Source: Desulfobacterales bacterium RIFOXYA12_FULL_46_15 | GTDB taxonomy: Bacteria; Desulfobacterota; Desulfobacteria; Desulfobacterales; Desulfobacteraceae | Assembly: GCA_001799395.1 (NCBI GenBank) | Contig: MGTJ01000049.1 | Span: 1 to 55,077 of the forward strand | Reading direction: 5' to 3' | Length of the DNA stretch: 55,077 nt | Shown: positions 17,945 to 26,326 of the stretch, piece after piece | Numbering within the stretch: position 1 is the first letter of the stretch | How the letters are laid out: each line of letters opens with the position of its first letter | Notes under the pieces: generated by a model | Told to the model about the DNA's origin: nothing | Databases searched by the model: none | What the model saw: the letters and a program-made list of their open reading frames with translations, nothing else | Position numbers and translations under genes: made by a program

Positions 17945-18901
17945 ATGAGTTCTCAGGAGAGTTTCAAAAAAAGAAGAGGATCTCTTCTAAACCCAATGGA
18001 TCAGGACAGAAGAACTAAAATTATTTTTTTTATTATTTCTGTTGTGCTTCATGGTTTATTTTTTGGAGGCCTTATTTTTTTTCAGGATTTTCATTTTGCC
18101 AGATCCATGCCATCTGTTATTCAGATTGATCTTGTCTCTTTTGCACCCATGGCTGGATCAGATAAACCAGGTGGTGGTGGTGCAGCAGAGGTAAAAGAAG
18201 ACAAAAAAGAGGCAAAACAAGAAAGCACAGAGGTAAAAGAATCAGGGGAGGCAGTTCAACCGGCTGAAATAAAAAAAGAGGAGCCGGCACCTGTTATTAA
18301 ACCGGACATCAGTCTGAAGGCAAAACCGAAAAATTTAAAAGATCTTTTGGCTGAACAGGAAAAAAAGACAAAGACAGAGGAAAAGAGAAAAGAGGAAAAA
18401 ACTGATCAAAAGATAGTTAACAAAGAACTTGACACCGGAAAAACAACAGATAAACCTAATGAAAAACAGGATTCAAACAATATGTCTGCTGTGTTGGGCC
18501 GTCTTCGGAAAAAGGTAGCGGAGCAGGGGAAGTTAAGGCAAGGTGGAAGCGGTGAAGGTGGATCTGGTGAGGGCAATAAGGGTATCCCGGGGGGAATTGG
18601 AAAAGGCGGTGCCAGTGCTGAACAGCAGTTTATTTTTGGGATTGTTTCAAGAATCCAGGAAAACTGGGTGTTTAATGACAGTCTAGCAAGAATGGACCGG
18701 AACTTGGAAGTTACAATTCTAATTAAAATATTGAAGAGCGGAGAAATAAGGGATATTATTTTTGAGACGCGATCAGGGAATGCATATCTTGATGAATCTG
18801 CAAAAAAAGCGATTATGAAAGTCAATCCCTTGCCGCCATTACCGGCTGGAATGTATTCCTATGACCTGGGGTTGATTTTTACACCTCAGGGCTTGAAATA
18901 A
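17945..18901 (+). CDS. tolA: TolA-like energy transducer with TonB C-terminal domain
   Basis: 318 residues: a cytoplasmic N-terminus, one TM (about residues 25-46, IIFFIISVVLHGLFFGGLIFF), a long Lys/Glu-rich stalk (about 75-180), a Gly/Ser-rich linker, and a C-terminal TonB/TolA domain (about 225-318) with IQENW.F and YLDESAKKAIMKVNPLPPLP. It should span the periplasm and transmit TolQR energy to Pal-TolB. Low sequence conservation of TolA means the name rests on position in the operon plus architecture. Confidence 0.88.
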   Translation: MSSQESFKKRRGSLLNPMDQDRRTKIIFFIISVVLHGLFFGGLIFFQDFHFARSMPSVIQIDLVSFAPMAGSDKPGGGGAAEVKEDKKEAKQESTEVKESGEAVQPAEIKKEEPAPVIKPDISLKAKPKNLKDLLAEQEKKTKTEEKRKEEKTDQKIVNKELDTGKTTDKPNEKQDSNNMSAVLGRLRKKVAEQGKLRQGGSGEGGSGEGNKGIPGGIGKGGASAEQQFIFGIVSRIQENWVFNDSLARMDRNLEVTILIKILKSGEIRDIIFETRSGNAYLDESAKKAIMKVNPLPPLPAGMYSYDLGLIFTPQGLK

Positions 18902-18940
18902 AAATCTATATAACTAAAACGATATGGTAAGCTTTTTATT

Positions 18941-20275
18941 ATGAAAAAAATTATTCTGCAGGGGTTTTATTCCGTTTTGATTCTGGGCTGCTTCTGGATA
19001 CCGGTTTGCCACAGTGTTACATATATAAATATCAGCAACCCTTTACTGAAAAAGTCACCTGTTGCAGTGACGGACTTTAAGGCCATGAGTGGAAGTGCTG
19101 AAGAAATAACGCATGGGAAAACAGCAGTCCAGATATTAACCGAGGCATTGAATTTTACAGGCTATCTGCAAACCATGGACCCAGTTGCATTCCTGGCCAA
19201 TCCGTCACAATCCGGAATTCAGCTCTCTGAAATCAATTTCAGAGATTGGAAAGGAATCGGTGCAGACTATCTCATTACAGGCGGTGTGCTTACAGAGAGC
19301 CCAGGTAACGTCAAATTTGAATTAAGGTTTTTTGATTCAATTAATTCAAAACTTCTTGTGGGAAAAGTATATACCGGCTCTGAAACCCAGATCCGGAAAA
19401 TGATGCACATGTTTTGCAGTGAGATAGCTTTTATCCTTACCGGAAAATATGGAGTTTTCAATACTGAAATGGCTTTTGTGTCAACCGTGGACGGGAATAA
19501 AGAAATATTCACCTGTGATTTTGACGGGCAAAACATTAAACAGATCACCTTCCATAAAACTATCAGTCTCTCTCCTTCCTGGTCATCGGATGGTAAATGG
19601 CTGGCCTATGTTTCCTATGCAAAGGGGAAACCGGATATCTATATTAAAAATCTCCTTGAAAATCGGGGGGCTATAGTCAATTTAAAAGGAATGAATATCT
19701 CTCCCGACTGGATGCCAGGGCAGCTTAAACTTGCAGGAGCATTAAGTTTTTCCGGTGATCAGGAAATTTATCTATTGACCGCTAATGGAGAAGTGATTAA
19801 AAGATTAACTGACAGTTTGGGGATAGATGTGTCGCCAAAATTTTCACCAGATGGTCAGAAAATAGCGTTTACATCGAAACGTACAGGAACTCCACAAATA
19901 TTTATACAGGATATTGATTCCGGAAGTGTGAAACGGTTAACATTTAACGGCTTAAACAATACTTCACCGGCTTGGTCTCCGGATGGAAGAAAGATTGCCT
20001 ATGTGGGCATAGAAAAGAATGCTATTAATATTTTTGTGATGAGTATTGACTCAGGCGTACCGGTTCAGTTGACTGCGGATTCAGGCGATAATGAAGATCC
20101 GGTCTGGTCACCTGATGGAAGTATGCTGGCCTTTACATCAACGCGTGAAGGTGGTGTGCCAAGGATCTTTGTCATGAATGCTTCAGGAACCGACCAAAGG
20201 AGGCTTTTGAACATGAGTGGCAAGCAGACCCAGCCGGACTGGTCAATTTCAGATAGTACAAGAGAAGGTATGTAG
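18941..20275 (+). CDS. tolB: Tol-Pal system protein TolB
   Basis: A 444-residue periplasmic protein with a signal peptide (about 1-26), an N-terminal alpha/beta domain (about 30-165, VAVTDFK... DYLITGGVL) and a six-bladed beta-propeller of TolB/PD40 repeats, each with the pattern SP.WSPDG..IA. It binds Pal and is released when TolA engages. The length fits (E. coli TolB is 430). It sits 39 nt after tolA and 26 nt before pal. Confidence 0.96.
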   Translation: MKKIILQGFYSVLILGCFWIPVCHSVTYINISNPLLKKSPVAVTDFKAMSGSAEEITHGKTAVQILTEALNFTGYLQTMDPVAFLANPSQSGIQLSEINFRDWKGIGADYLITGGVLTESPGNVKFELRFFDSINSKLLVGKVYTGSETQIRKMMHMFCSEIAFILTGKYGVFNTEMAFVSTVDGNKEIFTCDFDGQNIKQITFHKTISLSPSWSSDGKWLAYVSYAKGKPDIYIKNLLENRGAIVNLKGMNISPDWMPGQLKLAGALSFSGDQEIYLLTANGEVIKRLTDSLGIDVSPKFSPDGQKIAFTSKRTGTPQIFIQDIDSGSVKRLTFNGLNNTSPAWSPDGRKIAYVGIEKNAINIFVMSIDSGVPVQLTADSGDNEDPVWSPDGSMLAFTSTREGGVPRIFVMNASGTDQRRLLNMSGKQTQPDWSISDSTREGM

Positions 20276-20301
20276 GTATTTAATAATTAAAAGGGGGAAA
20301 A

Positions 20302-20856
20302 ATGAAAAGGAAAAATTGGTTAAATGTATTATTGGTGATTCTTGTTGCAGGTCTTTTTCTTACAGTGTCATGCGCAAAACAAGGAACTGTTACTAGTGAA
20401 ACAGCTGTGAAATCAGCACCTGCTACGGATGATGCTGCCGCAAAAGCTAAAGCTGAAGCTGAAAGACTAGCAGCAGAAAAAGCTGCAAAAGAAAAAGCAG
20501 CAAAGATTGCTGCTGCTAGAAAAGCATTTGAAAACGAAGATATCCATTTTGACTATGACAGTTCAGAATTGACTGCTGCTGCTAAAACTCTGTTAAAAGA
20601 TAAAGCAGCTTGGTTGAATGAAAATGCGACCGCTGCCGTAACTGTTGAAGGTCATTGTGACGAGCGCGGTACAACCGAATACAACCTTGCGTTGGGCGAA
20701 CGTCGTGCAACCTCTGTAAAAGCATATTTGGTGGACCTTGGCATTGCCGCCGCCCGTATGAACACTGTTAGTTATGGTGAAGAAAAACCAGTGGACACTG
20801 GGAAAACCGAACTCGCCTATTCAATGAACAGGCGCGCTCATTTTGCAATTAAATAA
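20302..20856 (+). CDS. pal: Peptidoglycan-associated lipoprotein Pal
   Basis: 184 residues. The signal peptide ends in a lipobox LTVSC with Cys24 (lipidated). An Ala/Lys/Glu-rich helical linker (about 45-80) follows, then an OmpA-like domain with IHFDYDSSEL, EGHCDERGTTEYNLALGERRA and the final MNRRAHF. It anchors the outer membrane to peptidoglycan and partners TolB. AGGGGGAAAA precedes the ATG. A long hairpin (20880-20921) follows. Confidence 0.95.
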   Translation: MKRKNWLNVLLVILVAGLFLTVSCAKQGTVTSETAVKSAPATDDAAAKAKAEAERLAAEKAAKEKAAKIAAARKAFENEDIHFDYDSSELTAAAKTLLKDKAAWLNENATAAVTVEGHCDERGTTEYNLALGERRATSVKAYLVDLGIAAARMNTVSYGEEKPVDTGKTELAYSMNRRAHFAIK

Positions 20857-20879
20857 TCGATTGGATATTGGTATATAAA

Positions 20880-20921
20880 ATCAGGCGTAATACTTTTAAT
20901 AAATAAAGTATTACGCCTGAT
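20880..20921 (+). terminator. 17-bp perfect hairpin between pal and cpoB
   Basis: ATCAGGCGTAATACTTT (20880-20896) and its exact complement (20905-20921) enclose an 8-nt AT loop. No T tract follows, so it may attenuate, stabilise the pal mRNA 3' end, or terminate with a factor, setting a higher Pal level relative to cpoB and ruvCAB. Confidence 0.6.
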
Positions 20922-20954
20922 CCATTAAGGCCTTTTGGCTGTCGGAGTTTGGTT

Positions 20955-21836
20955 ATGAAAACAAATTGTCTTATTTGTATTGCAATCGGTTTCCTTCTTT
21001 TTTACGGATGTGTTGAACCACAGCAATTTGTAGCCCTTGAAAATCGAGTGGCTGCAATGGAAATGGAAAAGAAAAAGCAGGTTAATGCACAGACTGAAAA
21101 AGATAAAGAGTTTGATAGCATCCGGGAAAAAATGAAAGAAGGAATCAAACCGGAAGATTATGCAGATATGAAATATGATATTAAGATCCTTAAAGAAAAT
21201 AATCAAAGGCTTCAAGGCTCCATAGAAGAAATCAACCATAACCTTGGGAATTATAGTAAAAAGGACAGGGAAGATCTTGAGAAAAGAATCGAAAGACTTG
21301 ATAACGCTATTTCCCAGAATTATGAGAAACTGGTTGAACTTGAAAAGTATCTAGGTCTGGAGCCGTCTCGTACCACAGCTCCCTCTTCTCCCGAGAGCAC
21401 GGGTAAAAATGCTGTAGTAGCTGAAAGCAAACCTGCTTCTTCTGCTGAACCTGGAAAAGTAGATGGGGAACAGGAATTATATACGTCTGCAAAAAATTTA
21501 TTCGATCAAGGAGATAAAGCCAATGCTCGTGCTCAGTTTGAAGAATTTATAAAAAAGTATCCCAAATCTGATAATGCTGATAATGCAAGATTCTGGATTG
21601 CAGATAGCTATTTTTCCGAGAAATGGTTTGAAAAGGCAATTCTGGAATATCAGAAAGTTCTTGAAGATTATCCAAAGAGCAATAAAACAGCCGCAGCAAA
21701 ACTGAAACAAGGGTATGCATTTGCAGAGCTGGGGGAAAAAGCAAATGCCAGACTTATCCTTAATGAATTACTGAAAAAACATCCGGATTCAAATGAGGCA
21801 AAATTTGCCAAGGAAAAATTAAAAAGCTTACAATAA
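20955..21836 (+). CDS. cpoB: Tol-Pal coordinator CpoB/YbgF, lipoprotein form
   Basis: A 293-residue protein. The signal sequence ends in LLFYGC, a plausible lipobox, so this CpoB may be membrane-anchored, unlike soluble E. coli CpoB. A coiled-coil region (about 20-125) precedes a Ser/Ala-rich linker and tandem TPRs (about 175-293) with repeated LF..GD...A...F..FI.KYP.S patterns. CpoB links Tol-Pal constriction with PBP1B in E. coli. I chose ATG 20955 over TTG 20949 because CGGAG is properly spaced upstream. Confidence 0.9.
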   Translation: MKTNCLICIAIGFLLFYGCVEPQQFVALENRVAAMEMEKKKQVNAQTEKDKEFDSIREKMKEGIKPEDYADMKYDIKILKENNQRLQGSIEEINHNLGNYSKKDREDLEKRIERLDNAISQNYEKLVELEKYLGLEPSRTTAPSSPESTGKNAVVAESKPASSAEPGKVDGEQELYTSAKNLFDQGDKANARAQFEEFIKKYPKSDNADNARFWIADSYFSEKWFEKAILEYQKVLEDYPKSNKTAAAKLKQGYAFAELGEKANARLILNELLKKHPDSNEAKFAKEKLKSLQ

Positions 21837-21849
21837 ATGTTTTATTCCA

Positions 21850-22335
21850 ATGATCAAAGTCGTAGGGATTGATCCGGGGCTTGCCGGTACAGGCATTGGC
21901 GTTGTTCAGGGAAACCGGAGGGATATCCTGGGATATTCTTTTGGAACCATTGCAACAGAAGCGAAAGATCCGATTCATTTCAGACTTCATAAAATTTATT
22001 CCAAAATGCTTGAATTTCTTTGTGAGCAGAAACCTGATTATGTCATTATAGAAGATATTTACTCTCTTGAAAAATTTCCTGAATCCGGTATTATGCTCGG
22101 CAAGGTGTCAGGGGTTCTTCTGCTGGCCGCTTATAATGCAGGATTAAATATGGAAGAGATACCTGTGCGTGAGGTAAAAAAGATTATCTCCGGAAATGGA
22201 AATGCTGACAAAGATCAAATGGAACGGGCTATTCGAAATCAGTTGAACCATGATCGCCCCATCCGCCCCTTTCATGCCTCAGACGCATTGGGGCTGGCTT
22301 TAACAGGTTATTACAGGTATAAAAACATGCTATGA
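21850..22335 (+). CDS. ruvC: Holliday junction resolvase RuvC
   Basis: A 161-residue RNase-H-fold nuclease cutting Holliday junctions. The catalytic acidic residues are visible in VVGIDPGLAGTG (Asp7), VIIEDIYS (Glu) and the late HASDALGLAL (His/Asp). The length is slightly short but complete. It overlaps ruvA by 4 nt (ATGA). Order ruvC-ruvA-ruvB. Confidence 0.96.
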   Translation: MIKVVGIDPGLAGTGIGVVQGNRRDILGYSFGTIATEAKDPIHFRLHKIYSKMLEFLCEQKPDYVIIEDIYSLEKFPESGIMLGKVSGVLLLAAYNAGLNMEEIPVREVKKIISGNGNADKDQMERAIRNQLNHDRPIRPFHASDALGLALTGYYRYKNML

Positions 22336-22961
22336 TCGGATACCTTGAAGGATCCATTCTGCATTTTGAATCAGATGGTATTTTATTATTAGCCGGGCAT
22401 GTCGGTTATGAAATATTTTTGAATCCTCAAGTCCTTGAAAAAATAAGATCGCAAAATGTCCATAATGATATTATTACCCTTTATATCTATTATCATCAGA
22501 CCGAGCGTCAGCCAAAACCTGTCCTGATCGGTTTTCAATCACTTGAAGAGAAGGCATTTTTCCAGGAATTTATTACCGTAGATGCCATTGGCCCCATGAA
22601 AGCTGTAAAAGCCATGAGCCGATCCATAACCGATATTGCACTGGCCATTGAAAAAAAAGATACAAATTTTTTAGCCGGTTTGAATGGAATCGGAAAACGA
22701 ACTGCTGAGAAAATCATTGCCACCCTGAATGGGAAAGTCGAAAGATTTATCTCTGCGGTTGAAGATCAAGCTTCGGTTGCCAATCCCCATATAACGGATG
22801 GGATGCAGGACATCTGCCGGCAAGTTGAAGATGTTCTTGTAGAACAGTTGGGTCATTCCCCGGCGTCTGCAAAAAGGATGGTCAAGGAAGCATTTGAAAG
22901 AAACGGTATGATTTCAACACCTGAAGAGCTTTTTGATGAAATTTATCGGGAGAACGGATAA
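22332..22961 (+). CDS. ruvA: Holliday junction branch migration protein RuvA
   Basis: A 209-residue tetrameric junction-binding protein. The N-terminal OB fold starts [10 protein letters not shown] first HhH lies near [13 protein letters not shown] and a second at [14 protein letters not shown]-terminal domain III (about 155-205) contacts RuvB. It overlaps ruvC by 4 nt and is 2 nt from ruvB, implying translational coupling. Confidence 0.97.
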   Translation: MIGYLEGSILHFESDGILLLAGHVGYEIFLNPQVLEKIRSQNVHNDIITLYIYYHQTERQPKPVLIGFQSLEEKAFFQEFITVDAIGPMKAVKAMSRSITDIALAIEKKDTNFLAGLNGIGKRTAEKIIATLNGKVERFISAVEDQASVANPHITDGMQDICRQVEDVLVEQLGHSPASAKRMVKEAFERNGMISTPEELFDEIYRENG

Positions 22962-22963
22962 AT

Positions 22964-23989
22964 ATGGGTGACTCAATTATTTCATATTCTTCTGATAAAA
23001 AGGGTATTGTTACATCAAAAAGCACGGTTGATGATTTGTCCCCTGATATCATTTCTTTAAGGCCTGATAAGTTTAAGGATTATATCGGACAAAAAGATAC
23101 TGTTGAAACCTTGAAAATTGCCATACAGGCTGCCAAAATGAGGAACGAACCGCTGGAACATATTCTGCTTCACGGTCCTCCCGGGCTGGGGAAAACAACA
23201 GTATCCCATATCATTGCCAATGAAATGGAAAAAAATCTGACCGTCACTTCAGGGCCGACTCTGGAAAAAGGTGGGGATCTCATCGGTATCCTGACCAATC
23301 TTGGCGAAGGGGATATCCTTTTTATCGATGAAATTCATCGAATTCCAAAAATTGTTGAAGAATTTCTATATCCTGCCATGGAAGATTATGCCATTGATTT
23401 TGTGTTTGATAAAGGAATCCATGCAAGGAGTCATCGATATCGCCTAAAACAATTTGTCCTGATTGGGGCTACAACTCGTGTGGGCCTTTTATCCTCTCCA
23501 TTGAGAGACCGGTTCGGAATCTTTCGTACGCTCGACTTTTATACTCCGGAAGAATTGATAGTGATTGTTAAACGATCTGCTGCCATCTTAAACACGATTA
23601 TCACTGATGATGGTGCAAAAGAACTTGCCGAGAGGTCAAGAGGAACACCAAGAATTGCCAACCGGCTTTTGAAAAGAGTCAGAGATTATTCACTTGTCAA
23701 ATCACACGGGAAGGTGACTCTTGAAAGTGTAAAAGCCGCACTTAGCCTTGAAGGAATTGATCACCTGGGGTTGACAACACTTGACAGGAATTATTTAAAA
23801 ACGATAATAGATTTTTATAAAGGAGGTCCTGTCGGAATTGAAGCCATAGCAGCAACATTGCAGGAAGAAACCGACACACTTGTAGATGTGGTTGAACCGT
23901 TTTTATTGAAAATCGGACTGGTTCTTCGTACCTCCAGCGGCAGAAAGACATCGGAAAAAGCTTTTAATCACCTTAAACTCTACCCATAA
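22964..23989 (+). CDS. ruvB: Holliday junction helicase RuvB
   Basis: A 341-residue AAA+ motor. [13 protein letters not shown] opens the ATPase, followed by Walker [10 protein letters not shown], Walker [10 protein letters not shown], sensor 1 IGATTR and the arginine finger region SPLRDRFGI. The winged-helix C-terminus includes [15 protein letters not shown]. Length and motifs are complete. It ends the ruvCAB group. Confidence 0.98.
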   Translation: MGDSIISYSSDKKGIVTSKSTVDDLSPDIISLRPDKFKDYIGQKDTVETLKIAIQAAKMRNEPLEHILLHGPPGLGKTTVSHIIANEMEKNLTVTSGPTLEKGGDLIGILTNLGEGDILFIDEIHRIPKIVEEFLYPAMEDYAIDFVFDKGIHARSHRYRLKQFVLIGATTRVGLLSSPLRDRFGIFRTLDFYTPEELIVIVKRSAAILNTIITDDGAKELAERSRGTPRIANRLLKRVRDYSLVKSHGKVTLESVKAALSLEGIDHLGLTTLDRNYLKTIIDFYKGGPVGIEAIAATLQEETDTLVDVVEPFLLKIGLVLRTSSGRKTSEKAFNHLKLYP

Positions 23990-24014
23990 TAATGAAGGTT
24001 TGTTTTAATTATTG

Positions 24015-25412
24015 ATGAAAAAGAAGACAAATTCGAATAAACAATATGTGCTGCTCCTATTCACTTTATTTGTGACGGTTTTTTTATTCTATTCAAAAGC
24101 CCCGGCAGAAGATCAGATCCGGCCATCTGCTATTATCAAGCTACCGGAAGATGAAAATGCAATTTTAGTTGACAAGAAAAATCAGACTCTTTTTCTTGTC
24201 CGCTCTAAAGCAGGAGAACTGATGGTGAGGTATAAAATGCCCTGTTCCACCGGAGAAATGGCTGGAGTGAAACAGAAAGCCGGGGACAAGAAAACCCCTG
24301 AGGGTATATATTTTTTAAAGGATGAGTATGAAGATCAATATCTGTCACCAGTATATGGGGTTAAGGCATTTCCTTTGGATTATCCTAACCTGATGGATAA
24401 GCGAACAGGCAAAGATGGTTCAGCCATCTGGATACACGGCACCAATAAAGTTTTGAAACCTATGGATTCAAACGGGTGTGTGGCTTTGGAAAATTCAAGT
24501 ATTCTAAAATTGGCTGAATATATAACTCTTGACTCAACTCCGGTCATTCTGATTGAAAAATTCAATAGAATAGATAAGGAAACGGTTGTCAAGCAGGAAC
24601 AGGAAATCAATCACTTGCTGGATCAATGGCTCAAAGCAGTTGAAAGCGGGAGCTATCATGAGTATCTGTCCTTTTATTCGGATGAATACCTTCCGGAAAT
24701 TGATTGGTGGACAAAATGGATGGAGATACGGAAAAATTCATCCGGGCCAGACTCAGGCTTTAAAATAGAAAGAGACAGGACAGGGATTTATTATCATGAT
24801 CAAGTTTTTGTTGCATTGTTTGATTATTCAGCAACACTAAATAATGAAAAATTATTATTAGGGAAAAGAAAACTGTTCCTTGAAAAAAAAGATCAGGTCT
24901 ATAAAATTATTGGAGAGGCATATCAAACTGTCTCAAAGGAATTTATGACTGGTCAAACGCCTTTGCTTGCAGCAGCATTAAAGGTTATGAAGTCTGCCTC
25001 AAAACAGGAACCGGTTGTGGAAACAAAACCGATTATCACAGCTAAACCATCCCTTGAAACAAAACCGGTTCAAGAGACAAAGTCTATTCAGGATATCGTC
25101 AACCAATGGCTGGCAGCATGGTCTACAAAAGATATGGACAAGTATGCTTCGTTTTATGCAAACAATTTTTATTCTGATGGAATGAATAAAAAAAAATGGG
25201 TTGAACGGAAAAAAAATATTGCCGGGAGAAATAATATTATCAAGGTTTCAGGTAAAAAATTTCAGATTAGGCAGACCAACGATACATGCGAGGTTACATT
25301 TTTTCAGGACTATCAATCCAGCGGATTAACAACCCAGGGTACAAAAAAGCTAAATCTTACAAACAAAGGCGGATCATGGAAGATATATCAAGAGAGCTGG
25401 AAAGAGAAATAG
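24015..25412 (+). CDS. YkuD-fold L,D-transpeptidase/carboxypeptidase with two NTF2-like domains (Csd6/Pgp2-like)
   Basis: 465 residues: a signal peptide (about 1-32), a YkuD domain (about 44-180), then two NTF2-like modules (about 195-300 and 350-465), each with a Q..NQWL.AW...D...Y..FY-type start. The YkuD active site is His141-Gly142 and Cys155 in SNGCVAL; the usual basic or Asn residue after the cysteine motif is replaced by Ala. YkuD plus NTF2-like is the architecture of Helicobacter Csd6 and Campylobacter Pgp2, which trim peptidoglycan tetrapeptides to control helical shape. The neighbours (M99 peptidase, bactofilin) fit this reading. A transpeptidase role remains possible. The second NTF2 copy is unusual. 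Confidence 0.78.
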   Translation: MKKKTNSNKQYVLLLFTLFVTVFLFYSKAPAEDQIRPSAIIKLPEDENAILVDKKNQTLFLVRSKAGELMVRYKMPCSTGEMAGVKQKAGDKKTPEGIYFLKDEYEDQYLSPVYGVKAFPLDYPNLMDKRTGKDGSAIWIHGTNKVLKPMDSNGCVALENSSILKLAEYITLDSTPVILIEKFNRIDKETVVKQEQEINHLLDQWLKAVESGSYHEYLSFYSDEYLPEIDWWTKWMEIRKNSSGPDSGFKIERDRTGIYYHDQVFVALFDYSATLNNEKLLLGKRKLFLEKKDQVYKIIGEAYQTVSKEFMTGQTPLLAAALKVMKSASKQEPVVETKPIITAKPSLETKPVQETKSIQDIVNQWLAAWSTKDMDKYASFYANNFYSDGMNKKKWVERKKNIAGRNNIIKVSGKKFQIRQTNDTCEVTFFQDYQSSGLTTQGTKKLNLTNKGGSWKIYQESWKEK

Positions 25413-26326
25413 CCAAATCTAAGCCCAAACCCTTCAGGAAAAATCGAAAAATAAAAATTCTCATCGTGGATGATTTTGGAAAAGTAATATCCGGCAATTA
25501 TATAAAAATAATATTATTAGTCCTATCCTTTATCAGTATCATAACCTTTTTAATTTCAACCTGGCTTTTTTACCACTATTCCGTTTTATCACAAGAGACC
25601 GGCTCCACAAAAAAACGTCTTCTCCTTGCTGAAAAAAAGATCAATGAATTGACAGATGAAAAAGAAGTATTGATGGCAAGATTAGTGATCCTTGGAAAAG
25701 ATCCGGGGATTAATAAAATAGTGGAAAAATCGGAAAGACCCTTAAATAATGATCTTGAGGGAAAAAAAATGATTTCTATCAAGCTGCAGGATATAAAATC
25801 CACGGCTTTGGATACTCCGGATATTCTTGATGAAGAGAAACAAAGTATTTCTCAAGGGATTGAAAAAGAAAAGACAACCGGGGATCATCCCGGTACCGGG
25901 TTAACTTCCCCAGGTGAAACGGAAACCAGGAACATAGCAGAAACCAATACTGTAAAAAAAACGATATCGATAGAGAAATTTTCCGTCATAAGAAACAAGA
26001 CAGGTAAAGACCTGCTGGTGCGATTTGATATCAGAAATGTTTCCAAGGATCAGGGAGATGTATCCGGAAGGATATTTACAATTTTAAGGCCTGATAATGA
26101 CATCGAAGATCAATGGCTCATTATACCGGCAGTTAGGTTGAAAAATGGAGTCCCTGGGGAGAGTCAGAAAGGCCAGTATTTTTCTATTTCCCACTTTAAA
26201 CCGGTGAAATTTCGAATAAAAAGTGAAGTTGATCCTGATTTTTATAAAAAGGCCTCTATTTTTATTTTTAACAGCGAGGGAATGCTGATTTTTGAGAAAT
26301 CCATCGAAATAAAAGATGCTGAATAG
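25376..26326 (+). CDS. Uncharacterised single-TM protein of the cell-shape cluster
   Basis: 316 residues. A short basic cytoplasmic N-terminus (about 1-42, with PKPFRKNRKIKI) is followed by one TM (about 43-67), a Lys/Glu-rich coiled coil (about 75-115), a low-complexity stretch and a beta-rich C-terminal domain (about 195-314) that should be periplasmic. I do not recognise the family. The topology resembles that of Csd5 in Helicobacter, which links bactofilin CcmA to the wall, but no sequence similarity is claimed. I chose ATG 25376 (after AAAGGCGGA); it overlaps the upstream gene by 37 nt. A longer in-frame extension to 25286 lies wholly in that gene. Confidence 0.65.
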   Translation: MEDISRELEREIAKSKPKPFRKNRKIKILIVDDFGKVISGNYIKIILLVLSFISIITFLISTWLFYHYSVLSQETGSTKKRLLLAEKKINELTDEKEVLMARLVILGKDPGINKIVEKSERPLNNDLEGKKMISIKLQDIKSTALDTPDILDEEKQSISQGIEKEKTTGDHPGTGLTSPGETETRNIAETNTVKKTISIEKFSVIRNKTGKDLLVRFDIRNVSKDQGDVSGRIFTILRPDNDIEDQWLIIPAVRLKNGVPGESQKGQYFSISHFKPVKFRIKSEVDPDFYKKASIFIFNSEGMLIFEKSIEIKDAE

